Source: Aquificota bacterium (GTDB taxonomy: Bacteria > Aquificota > Aquificia > Aquificales > QOAS01). From it: a stretch of DNA of 32,028 bases. The notes below the pieces were generated by a model. It did not search any database and was not told where the DNA came from. It worked only from the letters and a program-made list of their open reading frames with translations. Each line of letters opens with the position of its first letter. Position 1 is the stretch's first letter. A program made the position numbers and the translations under genes. The stretch lies in the NCBI GenBank assembly GCA_013153315.1, contig JAADES010000004.1:1-32028 (forward strand). The letters are read 5' to 3'. Positions 18,518 to 30,082 of the stretch are shown here, one piece after another.

Positions 18518-19672
18518 TTAAAAGGGATAAAGTTGAACATCGAGACATTTTAGATACCAACTTTCGGGGAAAAAGGGCACATAGGGGTGGTCTTTGGGCT
18601 GACCTCTTAAACTTCTAACAAATATCCTTTTTCCCGCATCGGAGGCCGCCAGTCTGACCTGCCGAGTTAGCTCTTCGGCCGAAATTTGGTAAGTGCAGGT
18701 GCAAATAAACAATCTTCCTAAAGGGTTTAATTTTTTAAAGGCCTTGTAGGCCAATTTCCAAACCGCCCACAAAATGCTTTCTTTTTCCTTTTTAGTTTTG
18801 GCTATGGCGGGCGGGTCGGCGATTATTAAATCGTAGCTTTGGTCGGTATTTTCCAAAAATTCGAAGGCGTTGGCCGCTATAAATTCCACCTCAACCCCGT
18901 TTAGCTTTGCGTTTTCCCTGGCTATCTCTAAAACATCGGCGTTAATATCCACCGCCCAAACTTTAGCCCCCTTTTTGGCCGCATACACCGCAAAACCGCC
19001 GGTATGGGTAAACAAATCTAAAACCTTTTGCCCCCTTTCCACACTTTCGGCTATATACAGGCGGTTGTCCCTTTGGTCGAGGTAAAAACCTGTTTTTAAT
19101 CCTTTCTCCACATCTACGAGGAACTTTATACCGTTTTCCTCTATTAGGACGGGATTTTTCAGTTCCCCATAAAGGAGACCTTTAAACTCTTTTAAACCCT
19201 CGGCTAGGCGACCTTTAAAATCGCTCCTTTCATAGATAAATCTCGGTTTAAAAACCTCCACCAGAGCAGGTAGGTATATTTCTTTTAAAACCTCCATAGG
19301 ATAGCTTCGAACTTGGATAACCAAACCCTGGTCGTATTTATCTACTATCAAACCACTTAAAAGGTCACTTTCGGAAAATACCGCCCTAAAGGCGTTGGAA
19401 GCAATACCTTCCCGCAAAAGGAGGGATTTTTTTAACCTTTCAATGAAAAAGTTGGTATTTATATCCTCCTCTCGGTAGGTTAAAACTCTAAAAGCAATCC
19501 TTGAATGGGAGGAGTAGGTTCCCTTTGCGAGGAAATTACCTTTGTAATCCAAAAGGGTGGCTATTATTCCTTCACCTTCCACCTTTAGGATTTCATCCCT
19601 AAAAACCCATGGGTAAAAGTGTTTAATCTTCTTTTCCTTTCCCTTTTTTAGGTAGATTTTGACGGTCGACAT
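18518..19672 (-). CDS. RlmI-like class I SAM-dependent rRNA methyltransferase (PUA plus MTase)
   Basis: PUA-like N-terminus YLKKGKEKKIKHFYPWVFRDEI; LKTGFYLDQRDNRLYIA; VLDLFTHTGGFAVYAAKKGAKVWAVDI; YDLIIADPPAIAKTKKE. Confidence 0.92.
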   Translation of the reverse strand: MSTVKIYLKKGKEKKIKHFYPWVFRDEILKVEGEGIIATLLDYKGNFLAKGTYSSHSRIAFRVLTYREEDINTNFFIERLKKSLLLREGIASNAFRAVFSESDLLSGLIVDKYDQGLVIQVRSYPMEVLKEIYLPALVEVFKPRFIYERSDFKGRLAEGLKEFKGLLYGELKNPVLIEENGIKFLVDVEKGLKTGFYLDQRDNRLYIAESVERGQKVLDLFTHTGGFAVYAAKKGAKVWAVDINADVLEIARENAKLNGVEVEFIAANAFEFLENTDQSYDLIIADPPAIAKTKKEKESILWAVWKLAYKAFKKLNPLGRLFICTCTYQISAEELTRQVRLAASDAGKRIFVRSLRGQPKDHPYVPFFPESWYLKCLDVQLYPF

Positions 19673-19699
19673 TGCAGTTTATTTAAATTTCTAAACCTT

Positions 19700-21832
19700 G
19701 TGGCGAAGGAAAATTTAAATAAAGAGCAGAGGGAGGCTGTCGAATTTATGGGACGCCCGCTCTTGGTGGTGGCGGGCGCGGGTAGCGGAAAAACCAAAAC
19801 CTTGGTTGCAAAAATCGAACATTTAATAAAAAACGGCTACGACCCTAAAAGAATTTTGGCTATAACCTTCACCAACAAAGCCGCCAAAGAATTAAAAGAA
19901 AGAATAAAGAAATCCTTAGGTGTTTCCCTACCGTGGGTTGGAACCTTCCACTCGGTAGCGGGAAGAATTTTAAGGATGGGAGGCCACCGTTTGGGGCTTT
20001 CTCCCGATTTTGTAATCCTCGATAGGGACGATAGCGAAAGCCTTTTAAAGTTAATCCTCAAAGAATTGGAAACCGACCTAAAGGCGGATTTTTATTTAGA
20101 AGCAATATCCAAATACAAGGAAGGGAAAGATACCTTTTCCTACAAAGGGGAAATTTACAAAATAGACCAATTGGAGGATTTTGATACAGTTTTTAACGCC
20201 TACCAGGAAAAGTTAAAAGAGTTAAACGCCTTGGACTTTGATGACCTTCTTAACTATGCCGTTAGACTGCTAAAGGAATTTCCCCAAGTTAGGGAGAAAC
20301 TTCAAAGGCATTTCCAATACATTCTGGTGGACGAGTATCAGGATACGAACGAAATCCAATATGAATTTATCCGACTGCTTGCCCGCGATAATGTTTGTGT
20401 GGTGGGTGACCCCAACCAGGCTATTTATGAGTGGCGGGGTGCAAAGCCCGAAAACATTTTAAGATTCCACGAGGATTTCAACCCCAAAGTGGTAAAACTG
20501 GAAACCAATTACCGTTCCAAGGGGGTTATTTTAGAGATAGCCAACGCGGTAATAAAAAAATGTGACCCCAAATGGGTTAATTTAATCCCTACCCTAAGGA
20601 GTTCTAAAGATTTCGGTCAAAAACCTTTGGTTAAAGAGTTCTTCAGCGAAAGGGACGAGGCTCAATGGATAGCCTCCGAAATTATCAAGCTTAAAGCCCA
20701 AGGTTACCAACTGAAGGATATTGCTATTTTGGTAAGAAGCTCCCACCTTATGGATGTTTTGGATAAAGCCTTGGCGGCAAGAAATATTCCCCACACCCTT
20801 ATAGGGGGGAAAGGAATTTACGAACGGAAGGAAATCAAAGATTTGTTGGCCTTTTTAAGATTTATTCAGAACCCCGCCGACTTTCTCGCCTTCGAGAGGA
20901 TTTTAAAGATATTTTTCAACCGCAAATGGGAAAGGATTTATAAAGACCTTTCCAAGTATTACAAAACCGATTGGGTGGAAACCCTCAAGATTGTGGCCTA
21001 CTATTTGGAACCCGAAATTAGGGAACCTCTAACAAGGTTGCTCCAATTTATGGTTAACTTAAAAGAAGACCAAAAAAGGAAAAAATTTGCCGATGTCTTA
21101 GAACAACTTTTGGACGCTGTAGATTATTATTCCTACCTCGACAAGGAAACAAATCCCGAACGGAGAAGGGACAACGTTAGATGGTTTTTAAACCTCTGTA
21201 AGGCTTTCCAAGATAAGGGAAAAGAGCTTTCCCAGTTTTTGCAATCCCTTTCCCTTATGCAGTCGGAGTTAGAAAACAAAGGAAAAGGTGTAAAAATAAT
21301 GACCGTCCACGCCGCCAAAGGGTTGGAATTCGATGTGGTTTTTCTCCCCCGATTGGAAGAAGGTATTTTTCCCCACCACAGTGCATTGGAAAATCCCGAA
21401 GAACTTGAAGAGGAGAGAAGACTTTTCTATGTTGCCGTAACGAGGGCTAAAGAGAAACTCTATCTTTCCTTTGTCAGGAAAAACTTTAAAACCAAAGATG
21501 GGGAAAAAGTTGAAAGAAAACCCTCAAGGTTTTTAAAAGAAATTCCTTCCCATCTTTTGAATATAGATTCGGTGGAGCTCCTTTATGGGCAGCATTCCTA
21601 TAAGGAGAAACCTAAAAAGGGAGCTAAAAAAACAAAAACCCAAAAAACTGTCGGCGGTTTGGAAAAATATTCAACCCCGAAGTTGGTAGGTAAAAAATTC
21701 CGTGTGGGGCAAAGGGTTAAACATCCCGTTTTTGGTGAAGGAAAGATTATTTCCCTAAACGGGGTTCACGCCCGGGTCGACTTCGGGGGTGAGGTTAAAA
21801 AAATCCATACCCATTTTTTGGAAAAAGTTTAA
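19700..21832 (+). CDS. UvrD/PcrA-type ATP-dependent DNA helicase
   Basis: GTG start. LNKEQREAVEF, VVAGAGSGKTKTLV, AITFTNKAAKELKERI, ILVDEYQDTNEIQY, VVGDPNQAIYEWRGA, TVHAAKGLEFDVVFLP, LFYVAVTRAKEKLYLS; C-terminal FRVGQRVKHPVFGEGKI Tudor-like region. Confidence 0.96.
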   Translation: MAKENLNKEQREAVEFMGRPLLVVAGAGSGKTKTLVAKIEHLIKNGYDPKRILAITFTNKAAKELKERIKKSLGVSLPWVGTFHSVAGRILRMGGHRLGLSPDFVILDRDDSESLLKLILKELETDLKADFYLEAISKYKEGKDTFSYKGEIYKIDQLEDFDTVFNAYQEKLKELNALDFDDLLNYAVRLLKEFPQVREKLQRHFQYILVDEYQDTNEIQYEFIRLLARDNVCVVGDPNQAIYEWRGAKPENILRFHEDFNPKVVKLETNYRSKGVILEIANAVIKKCDPKWVNLIPTLRSSKDFGQKPLVKEFFSERDEAQWIASEIIKLKAQGYQLKDIAILVRSSHLMDVLDKALAARNIPHTLIGGKGIYERKEIKDLLAFLRFIQNPADFLAFERILKIFFNRKWERIYKDLSKYYKTDWVETLKIVAYYLEPEIREPLTRLLQFMVNLKEDQKRKKFADVLEQLLDAVDYYSYLDKETNPERRRDNVRWFLNLCKAFQDKGKELSQFLQSLSLMQSELENKGKGVKIMTVHAAKGLEFDVVFLPRLEEGIFPHHSALENPEELEEERRLFYVAVTRAKEKLYLSFVRKNFKTKDGEKVERKPSRFLKEIPSHLLNIDSVELLYGQHSYKEKPKKGAKKTKTQKTVGGLEKYSTPKLVGKKFRVGQRVKHPVFGEGKIISLNGVHARVDFGGEVKKIHTHFLEKV

Positions 21833-21852
21833 AAAATTGGATTAATATTCAT

Positions 21853-21882
21853 CCTTTTCCTTCAATCAAAGGTTTTTTTTTT
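21853..21882 (+). terminator. Possible intrinsic terminator downstream of the UvrD/PcrA gene
   Basis: CCTTT-N10-AAAGG followed by a run of ten T; stem is only 5 bp. Confidence 0.35.
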
Positions 21883-21901
21883 AATTTTTAAATACCGAAA
21901 A

Positions 21902-22396
21902 ATGGATAGACAAAAACCACAAAAAACAGCTTTGGAGACCTTAAAAAATCTCCTAGGTTTGGTTAATAGAAGCGGAAAAATCACCTTTGGGTTTGACAAC
22001 GTTAAATGGAAAACAAACAAGGGGTTTAAGGGTTTTATATTGATAGCAGAAGACCTTTCCCCCAGAGTAAAGAGGGAATTATCTTTCCTAAAAAAACGGG
22101 GATATAATATATATGAATTAAAGGTAGATAAAAAAACTTTGGGCTCTTGGTTCGGTAAAGATACCGTCGGTGTGCTGTTCTTGCCTAATACAAAGCTAAC
22201 TTTTAAAATTGAAAAGTTGCTTTTGACCGACAACAGCCTCGGTAATGAGCTGTCCACCTCTTTCGCAGAGGTGGCAGGTTCGACAACCAACAAGGAGGTA
22301 GACAACCTTGAAGCTAAAAGAATACGTAGAACAACAAGGCCTAGATTTCAATCAGATAAAAAAAATTTTAAAAGAAGATTTCGGCATAAGCGTTAG
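21902..22396 (+). CDS. L7Ae/YlxQ-like RNA-binding protein with basic C-terminal extension
   Basis: [63 protein letters not shown] pattern of L7Ae family; lies directly upstream of infB as ylxQ does in Bacillus. Confidence 0.75.
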   Translation: MDRQKPQKTALETLKNLLGLVNRSGKITFGFDNVKWKTNKGFKGFILIAEDLSPRVKRELSFLKKRGYNIYELKVDKKTLGSWFGKDTVGVLFLPNTKLTFKIEKLLLTDNSLGNELSTSFAEVAGSTTNKEVDNLEAKRIRRTTRPRFQSDKKNFKRRFRHKR

Positions 22397-24818
22397 AGCA
22401 AATTCCCGACTAACCGAAGACCTCAAACAAATGATAGATTTGGTGGCGGCGGCCCTAACCAAGCAGGAAGAAAAAACCGAAGAACAACCCACCGCCGAAC
22501 AACAAAGCCAAGAGGTAGCCCAAGAACAAACTAAAGAGGCCGAAAAACAGGAAGAAACCCAAGAGCAACCCCAAGAGCTTACCGAAGAAGAAAAAAGACG
22601 CAAAGAAATAATGGAGCTAATAGCAAAATCCCACGAAGCCCTAATAGAAAAACTCAAATTGGAAGAGGAAGAGGAGGAAGAAGAAGAAAGAAGGTATCTG
22701 CTGGCCGAACCCTACGAAGAAATAGACGAGAAAAAACGGGAAGAAATAAAGAGAAAAGCCGAAGAATTAAAAAAACTGGACGAACTCTCCTTGCTTAGGA
22801 AACTTTGGTCATTGACAAAAGACCTAAGACCTCAAGAGGAAAAACAAGAAGAGCCTAAAGAAGAGATGAAGGATAAAAAACAACCTAAAAAGAAAAAAGA
22901 AAGAAGAAAACCCGCCCCCGGCGAGAAAAGGAAAACCTTTGCCGAACAACAAAAAATGGAAGAAAAAGTTAAAAAACAGGTTCAGAAAAAAAGCTCCCGA
23001 CCTCCCAAGAAGAAAAAAGAGGAAGAAGAAATCAAAATTCTCCAAATCCCTGAAATTATCACCGTTAGGGAGCTTGCCGAGCTGTTAGACGTTCCCGCCA
23101 CCGAAATAATCGCCGAACTGATGAAAAGGGGAATTCTGGCCACTATCAACCACACCATTGACCCCCAAGTAGCGGTAGAAATTGCCGAAAAATTCGGGTA
23201 TCTGGCAGAAATTAAAACGGCCGAAGAGCAGGTTGAAGAGTTGGTTGAAAGCGAACAACAGGAAAACCCCGAAGAATTGGAAGAACGCCCGCCCATTGTT
23301 GTGGTAATGGGTCACGTTGACCACGGAAAAACCTCCCTGCTCGACAGAATAAGAAAAACCGACGTAGCCCGCAAAGAGAAAGGCGGAATTACCCAGCACA
23401 TAGGTGCTTCGCAGGTGGAACTACCCAGCGGAAAGAAAATAACCTTCCTCGACACCCCCGGACACGAAGCCTTTACCACCCTAAGGGCACGCGGTGCCAA
23501 AGTTGCCGACATAGCGGTGTTGGTTGTTGCCGCCGACGACGGGGTAATGCCCCAAACAATAGAGGCCATAAACCACGCCAAAGATGCGGGAATTCCCATA
23601 ATCGTGGCAATAAACAAAATAGACCTACCCCAAGCCAACCCCGATAGAGTTTTAAGGGAGCTATCCGAACACGGACTAATTCCCGAAGATTGGGGCGGAG
23701 ATACCCCCGTTGTTCAAGTTTCGGCAAAAACCGGCCAAGGCATAGACGAACTGCTGGAAATGATAACCTTGGTGGCCGAATTGGAAGAACTTAAAGCCAA
23801 CCCCAAAGGAAAAACCAAGGCGGTAATTATAGAAACCAAGCTCGACCCTAAACGCGGGCCTGTTGCCACCGCAATAGTTCAAAACGGAACTCTAAAGATA
23901 GGGGACATATTTGTAGCCGGCGCAACCTACGGAAGAGTAAGGGCGATGATAGACGACAAAGGGCGTCGGCTGAAAGAAGCACCCCCCGGCACACCGGTGG
24001 AAATACTAGGTTTTGAAGAGCTACCCGAACCGGGAGATATCCTAATTGTTGTGGATGATGAAAAAACCGCCCGCACTTTGGCCGAACAGAGAAAACGCCA
24101 AAAAGAGCAAGAAAAATTAAAAGGAACCGCCCTAAGGTTGGAAGACATTTATGAAAAAATCCAAAGTGGGGAATTAAAGGAACTAAAAATAGTCCTAAAG
24201 GCGGACACCATAGGTTCTATAGAAGCCCTTAAAAAGGCTTTGGAAGAACTATCCACCGACAAGGTTAAGGTTTCCATAATCCACTCGGGTGTGGGAGCTA
24301 TTTCGGAAAGCGATATTATGCTGGCCAAGGCTTCGGGTGCAATAGTTATAGGTTTTAACACCCGACCAAACCCCGCCGCACGGAAACTGTTGGAAGAAGA
24401 AAAAGTAGATGTTAGAACCTACGGCGTAATTTACGATGCGGTTGAGGACGTCAAAAAAGCCCTCGAAGGATTGCTCGAGCCCGAAAAGGTTGAAGAGGTT
24501 ATTGGACAGGCGGAAGTTAAAGCTACCTTCAAAATTAAAAAGGTCGGAACGGTCGCCGGTTGTTATGTGTTGGACGGTAAGCTGGTAAGAGGTGCCAAGG
24601 CCCGCCTTATCCGCGAAGGTGTTGTTATCTACGACGGAGAAATAGAAGGTCTAAAACGCTTTAAAGAGGACGTTAAAGAGGTTCCCAAAGGCTTCGAATG
24701 CGGTGTCAAACTCAAAGATTTCAACGATATTAAAGTTGGAGACATTATCGAGTGCTACGAAATTAAATTGGTCAAACCCAAGTTGGAGTTTGGTAAGAAA
24801 GAACAAAACCAAAAGTAA
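22308..24818 (+). CDS. infB: Translation initiation factor IF-2
   Basis: TTG start with AAGGAGGT upstream (near 22292). IF2_[32 protein letters not shown]-rich linker, [48 protein letters not shown]. Confidence 0.97.
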   Translation: MKLKEYVEQQGLDFNQIKKILKEDFGISVRANSRLTEDLKQMIDLVAAALTKQEEKTEEQPTAEQQSQEVAQEQTKEAEKQEETQEQPQELTEEEKRRKEIMELIAKSHEALIEKLKLEEEEEEEEERRYLLAEPYEEIDEKKREEIKRKAEELKKLDELSLLRKLWSLTKDLRPQEEKQEEPKEEMKDKKQPKKKKERRKPAPGEKRKTFAEQQKMEEKVKKQVQKKSSRPPKKKKEEEEIKILQIPEIITVRELAELLDVPATEIIAELMKRGILATINHTIDPQVAVEIAEKFGYLAEIKTAEEQVEELVESEQQENPEELEERPPIVVVMGHVDHGKTSLLDRIRKTDVARKEKGGITQHIGASQVELPSGKKITFLDTPGHEAFTTLRARGAKVADIAVLVVAADDGVMPQTIEAINHAKDAGIPIIVAINKIDLPQANPDRVLRELSEHGLIPEDWGGDTPVVQVSAKTGQGIDELLEMITLVAELEELKANPKGKTKAVIIETKLDPKRGPVATAIVQNGTLKIGDIFVAGATYGRVRAMIDDKGRRLKEAPPGTPVEILGFEELPEPGDILIVVDDEKTARTLAEQRKRQKEQEKLKGTALRLEDIYEKIQSGELKELKIVLKADTIGSIEALKKALEELSTDKVKVSIIHSGVGAISESDIMLAKASGAIVIGFNTRPNPAARKLLEEEKVDVRTYGVIYDAVEDVKKALEGLLEPEKVEEVIGQAEVKATFKIKKVGTVAGCYVLDGKLVRGAKARLIREGVVIYDGEIEGLKRFKEDVKEVPKGFECGVKLKDFNDIKVGDIIECYEIKLVKPKLEFGKKEQNQK

Positions 24819-24834
24819 AGTTTTCTTTTTCCCT

Positions 24835-25407
24835 TTATCGGTTTTTACACTTCTCTAAATCCCACTTTTGGAAAACAATATTGACCGTGTTATCCTCTCC
24901 CGCAGAAAGGAATATCCTTTTTAGCAATCCCGTTTTCGGGTCGAAATAAACAATTACCTCCGTTAGAACCTCTTTTAAATCTTCCGTTTTAGGTTTCAGT
25001 AAAAAGGTATATTCCGAACGGGGGAGAATTTCAAAATAATCCTCCAAACGGGGGAGATTAAACAAAATCTTCACTATCGGGTTGGGATATTGGGAAAGTT
25101 CAAAAGTTTGTTTTTCCTCTCCCTCGTAGCCTACCGTTACAAGTCCATTTTTATAAACAACCACAAAAGGCGGTTGGGTGAAATAGATAACCCTATATAG
25201 GCCATCTTTTTTTTCCATTTGGGCGGTGTAATAGTCAACCGAGCCGGCAAATTGGTTTTCCTGTCGGAATAAAACCTTTCCTTGGTCGCAGTTTTCTATT
25301 TTCTCTATAAAGGTTTTCCAAAGAGGTTTTCCGTAAGTGGAATTTTCTAAAGAAAAAACCGTCGAAGGAATGAGAAAAAGAACCGAAAGAAGGATTTTTT
25401 TCAACAT
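24835..25407 (-). CDS. LolA-like outer membrane lipoprotein carrier protein
   Basis: Signal peptide MLKKILLSVLFLIPSTVFS; LWKTFIEKIENCDQGKVLFRQENQFAGSVDYYTAQMEKKDGLYRVIYFTQPPFVVVYKNGLVTVGY follows the LolA layout. Confidence 0.65.
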   Translation of the reverse strand: MLKKILLSVLFLIPSTVFSLENSTYGKPLWKTFIEKIENCDQGKVLFRQENQFAGSVDYYTAQMEKKDGLYRVIYFTQPPFVVVYKNGLVTVGYEGEEKQTFELSQYPNPIVKILFNLPRLEDYFEILPRSEYTFLLKPKTEDLKEVLTEVIVYFDPKTGLLKRIFLSAGEDNTVNIVFQKWDLEKCKNR

Positions 25408-25422
25408 AGAAAAGAAAACATT

Positions 25423-26940
<1,518 letters not shown>

Positions 26941-27038
26941 TTAAAGAGCACAAAAAAGAGCTCTTGCTATTGTTTGTTCATCCCTATTTCTCATTAAGAA
27001 TTTCCTTTAAACGGTAAAGAAAATTTAAATTCCTCCTT

Positions 27039-27443
27039 ATGGAAAAAATAGAAAAAATCGTCGACCTTGAGGGGTTAAAAGAATTGGCCCACTCTTTGGC
27101 TAAAGAACTTAAGGGCAACGAAGTTATTTTTTTAATCGGAGACCTCGGGGCGGGAAAAACTACCTTCACCCAATTTTTGGTTGAAGCCCTCCAACCTACC
27201 GAGGAAGTTGAAGTTAGAAGCCCTACCTTTGCCGTTTTAAATGAATATCCAACCAAAAAGGGAACGGTTTACCACGCCGACCTTTATAGGGTCAAAAATT
27301 TCGATTTCACCGACTTTGAAGGAAACGGAATATTAATCATCGAATGGGCCGACTATTTAAAAGACCTCCGACCGGACATAGTTATAAAAATCCAACCGGT
27401 GGACGAAAATTTAAGAAAGGTTTCTATAGAAAGGAAAAAATAA
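27039..27443 (+). CDS. tsaE: tRNA threonylcarbamoyladenosine biosynthesis ATPase TsaE
   Basis: IFLIGDLGAGKTTFTQFLVEAL, RSPTFAVLNEYPTKKGTVYHADLYRV, ILIIEWADYL. Confidence 0.95.
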   Translation: MEKIEKIVDLEGLKELAHSLAKELKGNEVIFLIGDLGAGKTTFTQFLVEALQPTEEVEVRSPTFAVLNEYPTKKGTVYHADLYRVKNFDFTDFEGNGILIIEWADYLKDLRPDIVIKIQPVDENLRKVSIERKK

Positions 27444-27519
27444 AACCATATTATTTGTGCAGAGACCTTAGCAGGATTTTTTTTCTTCGAAGTAAAAACA
27501 AAGCGTATAACTCTTAACT

Positions 27520-28665
27520 ATGACGATTGAAAAACTTTTACCATTCGGTGTAAAGGACTTTTACCCTTCGGAGGTTGAAAAATTAAAAGCCCTTTTAGGG
27601 GAAATTGAAAAACAACTGTCCCTATGGGGTTATAGGGAAATAAAACTTCCTTACATCGAATATAAAGAACTTTTTTCCAAAACCCTAAAGGAGGATTTGG
27701 AAGACGGTTTTATTTTCCCCGAAAGGGAAACCGGTAAACTATTAGCCCTAAGGTGGGACTTTACCCCTCAATTGGTGCGTTTCGTATTGCATACAAGAAA
27801 CAAAATAAACTATCCCCTTCGGGTCTATTACAAAGGGGAAACTTTTAAAAGTAATCGGCAGCTATGGGAAGATTATTCGGTAGGTTTTGAGCTGTTGGGA
27901 GCCCCTTCGGTAGAAGCCGACGCAGAAATAATTGCCACAATAAAAACTATTTTTGATAAATTTTCCATAAAAGATTACCACATAGTTATAGGCCACCGCC
28001 AAGCCTACGAAAGCTTAAAAAAACGGATACCTGAAAACCTACTTAAGGAGAAAACTTTTTTAAAAAACCTACCTTGGGAAACCTATACCAAACTTTTCCC
28101 TTTAAAGGAATACAAACAAATAAAAAACCTGCCCGAGGTTGTTAAACAAGACCTTGAAAAACTATATGGGTGGCTAAAAACTTACGACCTTAACACGGAA
28201 AATATCTTCTTTTATCCCGCCGAAGTTCCTCCAAGGGAATACTATTCGGGGTTATTTTTTAGCTTTGTCCACAAGAGGGGTATATTGGCCCGCGGTGGTA
28301 GATACGACAAACTTTTTAAGGAATTCGGATTAAATATTCCCGCCACCGGAGGAGCCATCAAAATCCTAAACCTTTTGGAGGTTTTGGATATAAAAGCAAC
28401 CCAACGGCGGAAGGTTTACATAATAGACACTACCGCCGAAAAAAGGGCGGGGTGGGAGTTGGCCAAATATTTCCGCCAAAAGGGTATTATCTGCGAGAGG
28501 GATATTGTGCCCCGAAAGCTAGAGGAATCCATTAAGGCGGCAACCAACAAAGGTTATAACGATATAATTGTGATTTCCGAAAAAGGAAACTTTAAAACTG
28601 ATACCAAACAAGGGAACATTAAGGTTATAAAACCAACTGAAGTAGAAAAAATAAAGAAAAACTAA
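27520..28665 (+). CDS. hisZ: ATP phosphoribosyltransferase regulatory subunit HisZ (HisS-like)
   Basis: GVKDFYPSEVEKLKALL, GKLLALRWDFTPQLVRFV, RVYYKGETFKS, YSVGFELLGAPSVEADAEII, ARGGRYDKLFKEFG; 381 aa with degenerate HisRS motif 3, favouring HisZ. Confidence 0.8.
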   Translation: MTIEKLLPFGVKDFYPSEVEKLKALLGEIEKQLSLWGYREIKLPYIEYKELFSKTLKEDLEDGFIFPERETGKLLALRWDFTPQLVRFVLHTRNKINYPLRVYYKGETFKSNRQLWEDYSVGFELLGAPSVEADAEIIATIKTIFDKFSIKDYHIVIGHRQAYESLKKRIPENLLKEKTFLKNLPWETYTKLFPLKEYKQIKNLPEVVKQDLEKLYGWLKTYDLNTENIFFYPAEVPPREYYSGLFFSFVHKRGILARGGRYDKLFKEFGLNIPATGGAIKILNLLEVLDIKATQRRKVYIIDTTAEKRAGWELAKYFRQKGIICERDIVPRKLEESIKAATNKGYNDIIVISEKGNFKTDTKQGNIKVIKPTEVEKIKKN

Positions 28666-28673
28666 AAAGATTT

Positions 28674-28946
28674 TTATAGAGCGTTTTCATCTACCTCTTG
28701 GGGTTGATTTTCTTCTTGGTTACCCTCTCCGAGGAATTTCAATTCAATTCTCTCTTGGGGAATTATGGTGGTAATAGCGTGTTTGAAAACGAGGGTTTGA
28801 TTGCGACCGTCGTCAAGCAAAATAGTATAGGTGTCAAAGGAGCGAATTCTTCCTTGCAATCTAATACCGTTTACCAAATAGATAGAAACACGAATTTTCT
28901 GTTTCCTTGCGGTATTTAGAAAAGTCTCTTGCAATTTGTAGGGCAT
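28674..28946 (-). CDS. hfq: RNA chaperone Hfq
   Basis: [59 protein letters not shown], Sm1/Sm2 motifs. Confidence 0.97.
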   Translation of the reverse strand: MPYKLQETFLNTARKQKIRVSIYLVNGIRLQGRIRSFDTYTILLDDGRNQTLVFKHAITTIIPQERIELKFLGEGNQEENQPQEVDENAL

Positions 28947-28977
28947 TGTTTTTTACCTCCGTTTTAGTTTATTTTTG

Positions 28978-29955
28978 TCAGTGCAGAATATTATACAGTT
29001 GCTCGGCCAACTGCAGAAGTTCGTCGGAATACTGAACCTTTTCCACCCATTGGGGGGGAAAGACCTCTACACCCCAGTGGGCCCCTATCCAACTTCCGAC
29101 CAGAAAGCCTATAGCGTCGGTATCTCCGCCGAATTCGCCGTAGGCGTTAACGGCATTTAAAAAGGCCTTTTGGGGATATTGAACATCTTTTAAGAAAAGA
29201 TAGAGAGCCAGAGGTAGGGCTTCCCAGATATAGCTACCGTTTCCGAAACGGATAATAGCCTCGTTTAGGTTTAGGTTTTCGTCGAGAGCTTCCTTAACTT
29301 TATTCAAATACTTCTTAGCTTTGTCCGAAAGGGAGGGGCTGTCTTGGATAATATCGTCGATAAAGCGCTTTTTATCCTCGGGATTGTTAAAATCGTAGTC
29401 TCCGTCGATTAGCAAAGCCGTTGCCGCCCCGACAATTTGGGCACCGTCCTCTATATCTTGGCCCCTTCCCGTTATAAGGGCCATAAGTTTGGCTCCTTCG
29501 GCCGCCAAAACGGGATTGTCGTAATGGTAAAGCCCCATAACTATGGTGTGGAGAACATTATCTATCGAGGCACTTTTCAAACCCAGTTGGTCGGGCGATA
29601 TTCCCTGTGCCAACGCTTTAACCACCGAAAGAATATTTGGCTCCAAATATTTATGAACTTTGGTATTTTCCACCCATTGAATAAGCTTGTTGGCAAAATC
29701 GTAGGGGTCGAAACCCTTTCTTTCCACCAAACTTTTTAAAGCCAGCCTTAATAGCTCCGTTTCCGCCGAAACCTCATGCGGCTCTAAATAATCCGAAGGC
29801 GAAGAGGGGTGCGATTTAACAAAACCGTCTATAACTTTACCGTAATAGTCAAAAACTTCTTGGGCGGGAACTTCCTCCACCGCTTTACCTATAGCATCGC
29901 CCAAAGCCGCCCCTATAACAGTTCCTTTGAATTTGGATAAAAGAAAATCTTCCAT
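28978..29955 (-). CDS. ADP-ribosylglycohydrolase (ARH/DraG) family protein
   Basis: FKGTVIGAALGDAIGKAVE N-terminal motif and GEFGGDTDAIGFLVGSWIGAHWG C-terminal metal motif. Confidence 0.88.
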   Translation of the reverse strand: MEDFLLSKFKGTVIGAALGDAIGKAVEEVPAQEVFDYYGKVIDGFVKSHPSSPSDYLEPHEVSAETELLRLALKSLVERKGFDPYDFANKLIQWVENTKVHKYLEPNILSVVKALAQGISPDQLGLKSASIDNVLHTIVMGLYHYDNPVLAAEGAKLMALITGRGQDIEDGAQIVGAATALLIDGDYDFNNPEDKKRFIDDIIQDSPSLSDKAKKYLNKVKEALDENLNLNEAIIRFGNGSYIWEALPLALYLFLKDVQYPQKAFLNAVNAYGEFGGDTDAIGFLVGSWIGAHWGVEVFPPQWVEKVQYSDELLQLAEQLYNILH

Positions 29956-30082
29956 ACTGATTTAAAGGTATTGCGTAAGATACAAATAGTAAGAAATCCC
30001 CTATTTTGATGCCTATCTGAGAGTTTTAAATAGGAATAATCTAACTCTTAATTAAACCACCTACAGGAGGAGTAAATCAAAA

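Noticed and set aside
22480-23030. E/K-rich repetitive stretch in infB as a possible repeat element
   Set aside because: Typical low-complexity linker between IF2_N and the G domain; no exact DNA repeat units.
22982-23882. Antisense ORFs within infB (for example 23085-23399, 23473-23727)
   Set aside because: Low-complexity mirror translations of a highly conserved coding region; no independent start signals or domain features.
26944-26965. AAGAGC-N10-GCTCTT inverted repeat between thiC and tsaE
   Set aside because: Only 6-bp arms, no associated motif; easily explained by chance.
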